The notes under the pieces: generated by a model | Seen by the model: only the letters and a program-made list of their open reading frames with translations | Databases searched by the model: none | Told to the model about the DNA's origin: nothing | Assembly: GCA_001910725.1 (NCBI GenBank) | Contig: MJGA01000003.1 | Coordinates: forward strand, 1,116,001-1,180,000 | DNA: 64,000 bases | Source: Phanerodontia chrysosporium | Lineage: Eukaryota; Basidiomycota; Agaricomycetes; Polyporales; Phanerochaetaceae | Reading direction: 5' to 3' | Translations under genes and position numbers: made by a program | In this document: in pieces, positions 1 through 10,899 of the stretch | Layout of the letters: each line of letters begins with the position of its first letter | How positions within the stretch are numbered: position 1 is the first letter of the stretch

Positions 1-525
1 CCGTGTAGTACAGGAAACCGAAGAACCACGCGATGGGGAACGCGGAAACCACGACGGCCTCGGCGGTCGGCACGAAGAGCGAACGTGGCGGGCGCTCGCG
101 TTTGTGGAAGCACAGCAGTCGGGTCAGCACGAGTGGCAACGCGAGCAGCATGAAGAGGGGTGTGAGCCGGAGCATCGCCAGATTGCACTTCAGCATGAAG
201 ACGCGTTTCAATACGAGGCTCAGAACGTAGCTGTCGGGCGACATTCGATCAATTCTATGAAGAGATTAGACTGTTTCTAAGCTTACAGGCCTGGAGGAGT
301 CGTGATCTTAGGGTCCCAGTATGCATAATTCCCTGCGCAGTACGCCTGAGCCTGAGGGACATGAAACGGCTCGTCCTATAGGTCGCTCTTCAGCACCTAG
401 ACCTAGCGTAGAAGACTCTAGTTGCACACCATGTATGGTTCAGTAACCATTTCATTGACGGCCTTGAGCACCAGCACAGAGCTGACGCAGAAGGCCAGGT
501 ATGCCGTCGGGCCCAGCGACGACAT
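1..525 (-). CDS. ALG10: ALG10 alpha-1,2-glucosyltransferase, 5' part (3' end outside window)
   Basis: Adds the last (alpha-1,2) glucose to the dolichol-linked oligosaccharide in the ER for N-glycosylation. Three exons are visible: 525-430, 375-287 and 230-1, with GT-AG introns of 54 and 56 nt, giving about 138 residues. The start [12 protein letters not shown] is followed by a membrane segment and the family motif [19 protein letters not shown], whose halves meet across intron 1. Next come [12 protein letters not shown] across intron 2 and FGFLYYT at the window edge, all typical of ALG10. The C-terminal two thirds lie to the left of the window. The start codon is only 54 bp from the divergent MTQ2 start, so the two genes must share a promoter. 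Confidence 0.9.
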
Positions 526-579
526 GGCGGTCGGTGACAAGTAACTTAGGCGCTCAACGCGTCTTGACCAGATCCCCTC

Positions 580-1540
580 ATGATTCCTACACCTGACCTC
601 TCCCATTTGACGGCCAAAGACTATGAGCATGTGTATGAACCTGCAGGTGCGAGCGAGAGTTTTGTTGAGATACTGGTCGACCTGACCTTCAGCGCCAGAG
701 GACACATTCATACTGCTAGACGCGTTAGAACAGGATGCAGAAGAGCTACGCGAAGCAAAGCCTCTTGTATGTCTTGAAATAGGGTGCGCTTCATATTTTC
801 CGCTTCTGTCTACTGCTGACATGTTGCCGTACAGATCTGGCTCGGGTTGCGTGTCTACCTTCGTCGGTGCTATCCTAGGGCATTCATGCTGTACGTCACT
901 TCTTCTATAGCGAATTGCCCCGGGCTGACCTTGCATAGTGTATCTCTCTACGGATATCAATCCCTACGCTGCATCATGCACACTGCGAACTGCATCGCCA
1001 GAATAAGGTGCTTGTTCTTCCCTCCCAATTCTCTCCAAACCTAACATGACGCCGTGTAGTAGAGGTCCATCGACCCTATCGTAGCAAACCTTGCAGGACC
1101 GCTACGAACGCGATTGCATAGGAGCATTGACCTACTTGTCTTCAACCCGCCGTACGTTCCGACATATGAGGAGGAGGCATACAGTGCGCAAACCGCAGCC
1201 GACATCGCAGGAGCGTGGGCAGGAGGCAGCAGTGGGATGCAGGTCACGGACGTCCTGCTCAATGATTTGGATGTGTGTTGCGTTCCTACATTGCTTGTGG
1301 TCATGTCTAACTTTTGCAGAACTTGCTATCTCCATCCGGACGATTCTACCTTGTAGCAGTTAAGCAGAACGACGTCCCCGGTATCCGCCATCGAATGGAG
1401 CAGCAGTTTGGGCTGCGCAGTGAGGTGAGCAGCGCAGCCTCCTTATCTGGATATGTCCTCACGCAATGTTTCAATTTAAGGTTGTACTGCAGCGAAGAGC
1501 TGGCCGAGAGCACCTCTTCGTAGTCCGTTTTATGCGTTAG
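580..1540 (+). CDS. MTQ2: eRF1 glutamine N5-methyltransferase (MTQ2/N6AMT1 family)
   Basis: Class I SAM-dependent methyltransferase that methylates the GGQ glutamine of release factor eRF1, normally with TRM112. Exons: 580-646, 699-783, 835-890, 939-1007, 1063-1272, 1320-1424, 1481-1540 (216 residues, usual family length). The start MIPTPDLSHLTAKDYEHVYE, the SAM loop LEIGSGSGCVS and the catalytic NPPY in DLLVFNPPYVPT are clear, as is the family-specific GSSGMQVTD. Exon 4 ends in a premature stop (TASPE*) unless one C of the CC near 1000 is removed. Removal restores TASQNK and a phase-0 junction to exon 5. I treat it as a sequencing error; a real mutation cannot be excluded. Confidence 0.88.
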
Positions 1541-1694
1541 CTCACTGCTTTGTGAGTGAGTAGCCAGTAACACTCTTTGACCCAAAACTCATGGTCATTC
1601 ACAAGTCCCATACAAATACATCCTCTTAATACAAGTTTCCTAGCGACATACGCCGATCCATCCGTTTTGAACATGCAGTGATCTAAGACTACAT

Positions 1695-2988
1695 TCAGGG
1701 GAGCTTGAGGTCGGGGTTGGCGGGGATGGGCCTCTCTGCCTGTGGGGTGATGCGCACACCGTGGCGGACGGCCTTCACATCGGTGAAGTCAAGAATGGCA
1801 GACTACGGAGTACCAAGGTCAGAGATGTTGAGAACGCTTTGACAAAGGCACTCACGTGTGCAGTGACACGGTTGTCCCAGAGGACAACGGTGAACGGCTC
1901 CCAGCGCGCACGAACCTGGCTGTCAATGCTGCGGTCGATGTGGTCGTATAGGAAGTTCAGGATGGCATCTAGGCAATGGCGTCAGTCTCTCGTATCTCGC
2001 AACGCTCTAACGACACCTACCGGACTCCTCCTTCTTGTAGCCGACGATGCGCCTCGTGAACTGCCTGTTGACGTAGAGCGCCTCCTCGCCAGTGACGGGG
2101 TGCTTGCGCACGACTGGGTGCTCGTTGATAACGGGCTCGCGACGGACGACACCACCACGGTTGCCGGCGCGGCTGTACTCGGCTTGCTCGTGCGCGCTGT
2201 GTGTCGCCTTCAGCGTCTTGAGGAATGAAACGAAGTCCGGAGAGAGCCTCTTGAGCGTGGTGACCTGGGATGTGAAGACGGTGTCGCCGCCAGTCTCGGG
2301 GCGGTGACGAGGAACAGCGCAGTGAGGCCGGGTGGCTGGTACTCGTAGCTCACGTCTGAGTGCCAGGTCGTCGCGATCGTGCGGTCGCTCCGCTCGTAGT
2401 TGAAGGTGGAGTTCTCGTCGCGGTACACAAGGTGCAGGTGCGGGTAACCCTCCGGGTGTCCAGACGTCGGGTGGATGTGCAGGCGACCGAAGTAGCGACC
2501 TACAAAGCAGGTGAGATGGTGCGTTGGGTATCCTTCGACTAGGCACTCACCCCACTCGAGCCAGAAGTCCGGTCCCCGCCCAATGAAATCCTGTTGATCA
2601 CGAATGACGAGGACCTTGCGCCTGGCGACCTACGGCCGAGTCAGAACACATGCAAAGTAGGACCGCCTCAAGTACTAACCTCAAGAGCAAGCTCGTCCTT
2701 CTCGTCGTTCGTCAAGGTAGCGAGGTTAATCCCGCGGATCTCCTCACCAGCAGGCGGCGTGAGCTGCGAGACCCGGGCATTCTCAAGGAACTGCCGTGGA
2801 TTCGGGTGCTGCAATGCGCGGTGACCGGGGTCGACATGCTCGAACGGTTCGAGCGGCGGGTAGTGCTCGTCCTTGGGGAACACGGGGAGCAGGTTAGCGT
2901 ACTTGTACTCGCCCTGCTCTTGCTTGTCGCCCTTGACTTGGACCGACTCGGTGGTCCCGTTGGCAGTTACAGTAGCGGTAGTCGACAT
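1695..2988 (-). CDS. TauD/TfdA family Fe(II)/2-oxoglutarate dioxygenase (JLP1-like)
   Basis: Probable alpha-ketoglutarate-dependent sulfonate/taurine-type dioxygenase, cytosolic; substrate unknown. Exons: 2988-2680, 2629-2551, 2499-2021, 1968-1856, 1802-1695 (362 residues). The iron ligand motif HxD is seen in TTWHSDVSYEYQPPG, the distal His in DNRVTAH at the exon 4/5 junction, and the 2-oxoglutarate Arg in RHGVRITP. The frame breaks in exon 3 at the GGGG of 2298-2301: one more base gives the expected LVTAPETGGDTVF instead of LVTAPRLAAT. A TATA-like AT-rich stretch (RC of 3052-3059) lies about 65 bp upstream of the start. Confidence 0.85.
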
Positions 2989-4106
2989 TCTGAGGGTGAT
3001 TGGACGCGAGGAGCTCCGGCTGTTGGGCGACGTTCTGGGAGTCGACCAGGCAGTATTATAAGTGCTCGTCGATGGTAGACTTCGCCATAGACCCAGTTGA
3101 ATGCGCCATCCTTAGTCAGCTATGCTATCTGCACCCTGCCCATGGGCAGCCGTCCCGGCAGAGGGTCGCCCGCGACTCGCAACGATTGCAGTATCATTCC
3201 GAAAGCTGTGGACAGCTGAGACTTGAGTGAGCCCGTATAGCAATGGATACTCACATCAGCGTGGGGCGCGGTTGCGCAATTCACCGCGGAGATGAGATAA
3301 GGGTGTTCTATACGTGCGTAGAGGGGGCCGCGGGGTGCCGTGCATGTGCGCACCTGGTCTAAAGGTAGGATGTCCTTATATCTGCGCGGATAGCGTGCTA
3401 GGAACTGCACGGGCCCTGGGAGCCGGCGCAAAGAGGTCGGCCGAGCGTCAACGAACGACAGGACCTGCCTGGAATGGGCACGGGTGCACAAACGCCTGCT
3501 GCCCCCGCCGCGATCAGAGTCGTTTCCCAACTCGGCATCCGTTATTGTCTTTGCATGCGCACCTGCTCGCTCAGGGTCCGCGTCCAGCTTGAAACCAGTG
3601 AGTGCAAGACAATAAACAAGTGATCTGATCTGACCGGAATTACGCTTTGGGTTATCTCCAGCGAATTAGGGCCCGTCAAAGCTGCCAACGTACGCACAGT
3701 GCAATGCAGCCGGTGTCTCCCCTGTCTTCTAAATGCCGTCAGTCGAGCGACCGAATGCCATGCTCAGAGCCGTGGGCACCCTTGCACCTCACTTCGCCAT
3801 TGACGTGGTCCGAGCGGCGTGAGTCTGTCGGTAGGCGCTGCCCTCCTAATTGTAAGGCATGTCCTTTCGGTCTCTAGGCCCTCGCTTGGACCTATTGTGC
3901 GGAAGTATGGTCCGCCAATCTTCGGTCTGATCATCTACGATGCTTTCACAATTACCAGCGACGCCGCAAGGCACATGAGATGTCGCGAGCTCGCTCAAAA
4001 GGACAGAGCTCTCGGGCTGTCCTCCAGGCATCCCTGTCTCGCCCTCCTCTCCTGTGGCCGACTTTCCCTCACCGCTGCTCGATCTCTCAGCGTACGGGTG
4101 AACACC
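2989..4106. other. Divergent intergenic region, no gene recognised
   Basis: About 1.1 kb between the TauD-like gene (leftward) and the OPT transporter (rightward). Open frames here are short, show no recognisable domain and match no neighbour by splicing. It presumably holds the promoters of both genes. An in-frame open extension upstream of the OPT start exists from 3819 but reads as non-protein-like sequence. Confidence 0.6.
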
Positions 4107-6869
4107 ATGTCGACGGCTCTCCAGTCCATCTCGGCGCTCCGCCGCCATATTCCCGACGTCCCCGAAGACATCGAGGATCATTTCAACGATCCTAACTGGG
4201 ACTACCGCCCTCCGTCTCCGACCTTGTCGACAGAGTCCATTGACCTCGACCGCAAGGAGAAGGGCTTCACCTCGAGCAGGCACTCGGGCTCTGACTTTGA
4301 GACAGAGTCAAACAGCGAGTCCGCCTACGGCAAGACCGCGGGCACCTCTACCTATGGCAAAACCGAGCAGTCTCACTCTCAGTTGTGGTCCTCAGCACGT
4401 GCAGACACAGAGGAGTACGTGTCATTTTTTTCTACGTATTGTTTCCCTGGCTGATCACGCCCAGTGACTCGCCGTACCCTGAAGTGCGCGCAGCTGTGTC
4501 GAATGTCGATGATCCATCTATGCCCGTGAACACCTTCAGGGCGTGAGTAGTCTATTTTTCATCCGACTTGTCAATCTCATATTGTTCCGCAGATGGTTCC
4601 TTGGCTTGCTCTTCGCGACATTCGGTTCTAGTCTCAACACTCTTATGTCGATGCGGAGTACGTTTCTGAGGTGCCAGCGTCGCACATTATCTCACATATC
4701 CATTTAGACCAGGTCTGGACGTTCTCGCCACTCGTCGCACAGGTCGCCGTTATGCCTTTTGGCATGTTTCTCGCTTGGGCACTTCCGACTACTCAGTTCC
4801 GCACATTCGGCTACACCTGGTCACTCAACCCCGGACCATTCAACGTCAAGGAGCATACCCTCATCGTCGCAATGGTCACCATGTGCTGGCAGACAGTGTA
4901 TGCGACTTCGATTTTCGTCACGCAGGAGGTCAACTATGGCCAGGACGTCACATACTCCTACAAAATGCTCGTTGCCCTGTCGAATCAGTTGATTGGCGTT
5001 GCTCTGGGCGGCATGTTCCGCTCGTTCCTCATCTGGCCCTCGAGCATGATCTACCCCGGTACACTCGTCAGCTGCAGTCTTATGAACACCCTTCACCGTA
5101 CTTGGGGAAAACAGGAGCGGAAGCACGTCTCGCGCCACCGCCTCTTCACGATCGTCCTCGTTGCGTCAGCCCTGTACTACTTCATTCCCGGCTTCCTCTT
5201 CACCGGCATCAGCATCTTCTCTTGGGCATGCTGGATTGCGCCTACAAACCCGACCGTCAACACCGTGTTCGGCTCGCTCAGCGGCATGGGCCTAGGTCTT
5301 CTCACTTTTGACTGGTCCATGATTGGCATCCCTACTGCCGCGAACTCGCTTGTCTCCCCATGGTGGGCTCAGATTAACATCTATGTCGCCTTCGTCATTG
5401 TATGCTGGATCATCGCGCCTATCCTTTACTGTGAGTCGTTCGATCCATCTGTCCCCACGCCTCATGCTAAAGCTTCGCCGTAGTCAAGAACGTCTTGTAC
5501 GCCCAGTACATGCCTATCTCAATCCTTACACCTTTTGACAACACGGGCATGCCGTACGATGTTTCACAAGTCCTCACCAACGGTACCTTCGACCTGGAGA
5601 AATACCAAGCGTACTCGCCTATGTTCTTGAGCACGACCAACGCGCTGGCGTACACGATCTGCTTCTCCATCTTCCCGGCCACCATTATGCATACCATTGG
5701 TACGTGACATTCTCGCATCGCTCCTACTTCTACTGAACCTGTCTCAGTCTGGTACTACCGCGACATCCGGCGGCAGTTCCGCAGCTCGCTGTCGGACAAC
5801 CAGGATGTCCATTCACGATTGATGCTTGCCTACCAGGAGGTGCCCATGTGGTGGTACGGTCTGCTTCTCGCTTTCTGCTTCGTCACTGGTTGCGTTGGCA
5901 TTGAGATCTACCCCACGGGCTTCCCCATCTGGACGTTGGTCGTCTCGATCCTTATGGTCCTGGTGCTCGTCGTCCCATTGGGCATCATTCGGGCGGTGAC
6001 AAACCAATGGCTGTACATGACCTACCTTGCTGAAATTCTTGGCGGGTACGTCACACCCGGAAAGCCTCTTGCATTCATGCTCTTCAAGTCGTACCTCGGC
6101 GCCCCGTCAGAGATCGCCTCGACATACCTCACGGTGCTCAAGCTCGGCCACTACATGAAGGTCCCGCCCCGCTCGATGTTCCTCGGATCGCTGTTGGCGA
6201 TGTTCATCAACACGTTCATTTCCCAGGCCATCACCGACGCGATCCTCCACAACAACGTCGACGCTTGCACCCCGATGTCCCCTAACGGCTTCACATGCGC
6301 GACCAACCAAGATTTCGTCTCTTCTGCTATCATTTGGGGTGCGATCGGCAGCAAGCGTATCTACGGCCCAGGCCAGCTGTACGTTCTGCTTTCCTCGTGT
6401 AAGGATCATCTTGTCTAACTATTCTTCCTCTAGCTACCACAACTTCCTGTGGATCATCCTTATCTGCACGCTGCTTCCGATTCCCTTCTACATCCTCGCC
6501 CGCTGCTACCCATACTCGCGCTGGCGGTACGTCAACGTCCCGGCGGCACTTAGCAGCGCGATGTACTTCCCGCCGTGCACGGGCATGCAGTTCACCTCCT
6601 GGTTCCTCGTCGGCGGCATCTTCCAGGGCTTCATGCGCCGCCGCCACTTCCGCTGGTGGATGCGCTACAACTACGTTCTCGCAGCCGCTCTCGACGCGGG
6701 CCTCGCGTTCGGTTCGCTCCTCGTGTTCGTCTGCCTCGTCCTGCCCAAGGGCGGCATCATCTTCAACTGGTGGGGCAACACCGTCTGGCAGACGACGAAC
6801 GACGCGATGGGCATGCCTTTCACCATGCCACCCGTCAACCAAACATTCGGTCCCACATCGTGGTCATGA
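4107..6869 (+). CDS. Oligopeptide transporter, OPT family
   Basis: Proton-coupled plasma-membrane transporter for small peptides (OPT clade that includes fungal Isp4-like proteins). Exons: 4107-4414, 4465-4542, 4593-4657, 4708-5430, 5484-5699, 5748-6378, 6434-6869, giving 818 residues with no frame break. A hydrophilic N-terminus of about 120 residues is followed by many membrane segments. OPT signatures include NTFRAWFLGLLFATFGSSLN, FSPLVAQVAVMPFGMFLAWA, GMGLGLLTFDWSMIG and, near the end, HFRWWMRYNYVLAAALDAG. The Met at 4107 was chosen because upstream in-frame sequence is not protein-like. Specific substrate cannot be read from the sequence. Confidence 0.93.
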
Positions 6870-7217
6870 AGTGCTCCCGCCACGGCTTGATTCCGCACGA
6901 ACGAACAGTTTCCTGTATCATTATTTGTATGTTGTACTGGTATAGCAGCTCTCCAATATTCCTCTCCTTCACAATACCTTGTTACGGCTTAACACTTCTA
7001 CGTAGTCTTGCAGTTCGTTCGGTCTTGATTGTGTGTAGTCTGGCTGGGCCTGTGACGAATAGTGTACTACACTCTGGATGTACTCGTAGTAGAAGGCACA
7101 ATAGACCTTCATCGATAATAAGCTGGGCCGCCACCAAAAGTGATAGAGCAATTCGAATTTGCGGGTTGCAACAGCATCAATACAACAGCAGCAGCAAACA
7201 TACAAAGCAGATACGCT

Positions 7218-8863
7218 CTACGCGGATCCCCAGATCCTCACATCACGCCCACTGACTCCCCAAATCTCCTTACCACCCGCGCCCCACGCGAGGTCAACGA
7301 CATCGGCTGCCTCTTCGAAGCGCACGAGCTCTTCCCACGTCTTGTGCGCAAAGACACGGACGCCTTCGCTACCCGCAACGCCGAGTAGCTGTGCACTGTA
7401 GTCGTACAAGACCTTGCTCGTCTTGAAGCCTTCGCCAAGCTGGATAGAGGTCGCGATCTTGGGCTTGCGGAGGTCCCATACGGCGACCGACGACAACGAG
7501 TCAGGCGCAAGCAGATGGTAGCCATTCTCGGAGAAGCTTAGAGTGTTGACGGTGAAGGGAACACTCTCTGGTGGCGTGAGCGTAGCTGCAATAGCACCTG
7601 AGCGAATGTCATAGACTTGGATGGTGGAAGCAGGTGTGCCGACCGCGACCAGCGTGCCGTCGGGGTGAATACCGAGCGACGTGAATGGCTCATCTGACTC
7701 TGGGGACTGGTAGACCTGCTGGAACGTGTTGAGATCGTGAAGGGAGTACGTGCGGTCGGAGGAGCTAAGGGCGAGTAAGGTGGAGGTGGGATGCACCACG
7801 AGACCGGTGATCTCGCCCTGGTGCGTGCGTATGGTGCCCGCCGCCTTGTATTCACCGGATGCCTCGTCGTGAGTCCAGGCTTTGGCAATCTTGTCGGCAC
7901 CACCAGACAGAAGCAGAGTGGGCGCACCGTCAACCTCTCGGAACGCAACGTGGTTGACTTTCTTCTGATGACCCTTCAGAGATGCAAGAACCTTGTCGTT
8001 CTCACGGTCATACAACTGTACGATCTTGTCGTTGCCACCAGTGAGGAAGTGGTTGTTGTTCTTTGAGACGGCGAGAGCGGTGACACCAGCGGGGGAAGAC
8101 GAATGAAGGGATGGAATGGTGTGCTTGGCAGTGAATGTCTTGACTTGCTCCTGGGTGACGTACCCCTCTGGAGCTTTGCGTTTCTTGCGAGCAGCGGAAA
8201 GTTTTTGGTGTGTCTCGTCAATCTGCGAGAGGACGTTCTCCGGCAGCCCGCCTGCCTCAGCAGCATCGCCCATCTCGACATCACCAGCGCCGTTAGCAGC
8301 TGGTGCAACTCCCATTGTGGCAGAGACGCTAGCAAGGGCCCTGATGGTATGGCACAAAACATGTTAGCAAGTATGAAGACAAATCACGTTCAAATACGTA
8401 CTCTCGAGCAGCATCGCGCTCACGGATGAGACGCGCAACCACCCTGGTAGCGGCGTCCTGCATATACAGAGCAACGCTGAGCTCCTGACGGAGGTTGTTG
8501 TTCTGCTGCTTCAGTGAGAAAGTCTCGAGCATAGCAGCATCCCACTCGTTTTGAAGCGTCTGGAGCAATGCGGGAATGGACGTGGCATTCGTGGGGCGAG
8601 GAGCAGCAGTCTTGGGGTCTGAAGGAATACAGGCGTGTCAGAATGTCTATTCGGTCGTGTCTCTCATAACGCGCGAGCAAGTAAGCACACGTACTAGCTT
8701 TGACCGTGATAAGATCTGCCTCCTCGAGCTTCTCGCCGGTAATGGGGTCTGTGCCATTCTCTGTGATGTACTTGACAATGAGTCTACGCTCGTAAACGTG
8801 CCCCGACTTTGCAGAGACAACGGGGTCTTGAGGGGGCTCTCCAGAGATGGAACAGAAGAACAT
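7218..8863 (-). CDS. PRP19: PRP19 U-box/WD40 pre-mRNA splicing factor
   Basis: E3 ubiquitin ligase and core of the NineTeen Complex that activates the spliceosome; nuclear. Exons: 8863-8695, 8618-8402, 8340-7218 (502 residues, family length). The N-terminal U-box runs [20 protein letters not shown] to about residue 57. The PRP19 tetramerisation coiled coil with [20 protein letters not shown] follows at about 75-130. A seven-bladed WD40 domain (about 200-500) ends in VRIWGSA*. No frame breaks. The start is 221 bp from the divergent SGT2 start. Confidence 0.95.
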
Positions 8864-9084
8864 GACGGAGTGGGGTGTTGGTGGTTGAGATGCGCAAACG
8901 TTCTCGTTCAACACGCGCGTGTAGTGAAATCACACTAAGTGTGGGAACATGCCGTGTAACAAACCTAGTAAGCTCGGTTACTTACTGTCTTTCAATCGCA
9001 TCAGTTAGCTGCCTCCTTGGGAGCGCCCAGCTATTATATCACGCTCTGCCCGTTTCAGCAGCCCAAGCTCGCCAGTCATCCAGT

Positions 9085-10344
9085 ATGTCCGACAAACAAC
9101 GTCTCGTCCTTTCCATCATCGACTTCCTCAACCAGTCCATCCAGGACGGAACAGTGAAACAGGACGATGTTGAAAGTCTCGAGGTAGCCAGTGAGTATGC
9201 TCTGGGTCCCAAATACACTGGCGTGTACTCACTTCGTTTGCGGCGCGCAGTACAATGTATCGGTGAAGCGTTTGGCGTAGACCCCTCGAATGAAGAGCAG
9301 ACAAAACGCTCTCCGTGAAGCCCGCAAACCTTCAGTCTATCTTTGACGTCTTCATCAAGACTCGGGAGAGGATGGGCGCAGCAAGCTCACCCTCAGCATC
9401 CACATCTGCGCCTGCCCAGCCTGCAGCCCCCTCAGAGTCGGACAAAGCCGAGGCTGAGAAGCTGAAGGCCCAGGCAACGCTAAAATGTCCACGAAGGAGT
9501 ACGACGCTGCCATCGATCTTTACACACAAGCGATTGCGAAGGATGGCACGAACGCCGTCTACTACTCCAACCGTGCAGCGGCGTACTCGAGCAAGGGCGA
9601 CCACCAGAACGCTATCAATGATGCAGAGAAAGCCCTGGAGGTTGACCCCTCGTTCGTCCGTGCATACCACCGTCTTGGGTGAGTAAATGCTGCCATCGCC
9701 ACCGAGCAACTCTTTCGGCGAGCTTCGCTGATCTTCCTCGACCGCAGCCACGCCCACTACTGCCTGAACGACTACACTTCCGCTGCTGATGCGTTCCGCC
9801 GCGGTCTTGAGCTCGATCCCACGAATGCCAACCTGAAGACTGGTTTGCAGAGCGCGGAGGCGCGTATCCCCAAGGAGGACGATATGCCGCCTCTCGAGCC
9901 TGCGGACGCCACAACAGCTCCCGGCGCGGGTGCGGGAGCTAGTGCTGGTGCTGGCGGCCTTGCGGACATGCTTCGTGGTATGGGAGGTGGCGCTGGGGGA
10001 GCTGGGGGAGCTGGCGGCATGCCAGATCTCGCAGGTCTACTGAACAACCCCATGATGATGCAGATGGCACAGCAGATGATGGCCAACGGCGGCATGGAGA
10101 GGCTCATGCAGAACCCAGCCGTCTCTGACATGGTATGTAGCGTACCACTGTGCATTTTCAGCAGCTAACTCTACTGCTCCAGTTTAACCGCATGCAGTCT
10201 GGTGGAGGAATGCCATCGATGGCCGAGCTTATGTCGAATCCTGCACTCAGAGACTTGTAAGTTGCATACATGGCAGACGATACCACGTTTATTGATTCAC
10301 TTTCCAGGGCGAACCAGTTCGGAGCTGGGGGCGGACGGCAATAG
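9085..10344 (+). CDS. SGT2: SGT2 small glutamine-rich TPR co-chaperone
   Basis: Receives tail-anchored membrane proteins and passes them to the GET pathway; cytosolic. Exons: 9085-9190, 9251-9678, 9748-10132, 10183-10256, 10308-10344 (343 residues). Residues 1-75 form the Get4/5-binding homodimerisation domain (MSDKQRLVLSIIDFLNQSIQ). The TPR domain at about 125-235 shows YSNRAAAYSSKGDHQNAI. A Gly/Met-rich C-terminal client-binding region follows (MMMQMAQQMMANGGMERLMQ). Two frame breaks: near 9308 (CGCTCTCC lacks one base before SVKPANLQSIFDVF) and near 9473 (CAGGCAAC should be CAGGGCAAC, giving KAQGNAKMSTKEYD). Confidence 0.9.
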
Positions 10345-10899
10345 ACGCAAAGAGTGATGGCTTATTTTGATTCACACACTGTAGGGTCCTGGAAGAGACG
10401 TAATATAACCTTGTTTATTGACTGTTACATGTCATGTATCACGTACATACGCACGGGGAACTTTCACGGAAATGTACGTATCGAATGAGCGATGTGATGG
10501 GGCCTCTAATTCGACCACGGTACAAGTATCACGAGTGTACCTCACCCACGTGGCGTGGGAAAACGTCCTGCACTCTTACAGTGCACGCGGCCTCTATCCT
10601 TCGATCTCACTATCGTTCTGGAACCCAACGAGAACGTCGTATGCAATCGAAACTGCACGCAACTGCGCAAGTACGGAATTGATTCCAGAGGACACTGGCA
10701 ACCTAGATCGAAAAGTGAAATCCAGACATGGTGAAATGCGGAGTCATTAATACAAGCGTTCATTGCGAGACACGGAGACCGAACAGCATGCATGAAGAAC
10801 GATTACAGACGTCTATGGGCAGACCTCTTGGTGGGTAGCATATAGAAATGGGCAGTCGTGTGAGAAAGAATGAAGCAATCGGCTGGTCAGCGGCGCAGC
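10345..10899. other. Convergent intergenic region, no gene recognised
   Basis: Lies between the 3' ends of SGT2 and the tricalbin gene. Only short, unsupported open frames are present. Confidence 0.6.

Noticed and set aside
2650..3078. Open frame of 142 codons antisense to the TauD-like gene
   Set aside because: Opposite strand encodes the conserved dioxygenase N-terminus; antisense product is composition-driven.
3819..4106. In-frame 5' extension of the OPT transporter
   Set aside because: Sequence lacks protein-like conservation and the Met at 4107 begins the usual hydrophilic OPT N-terminus.
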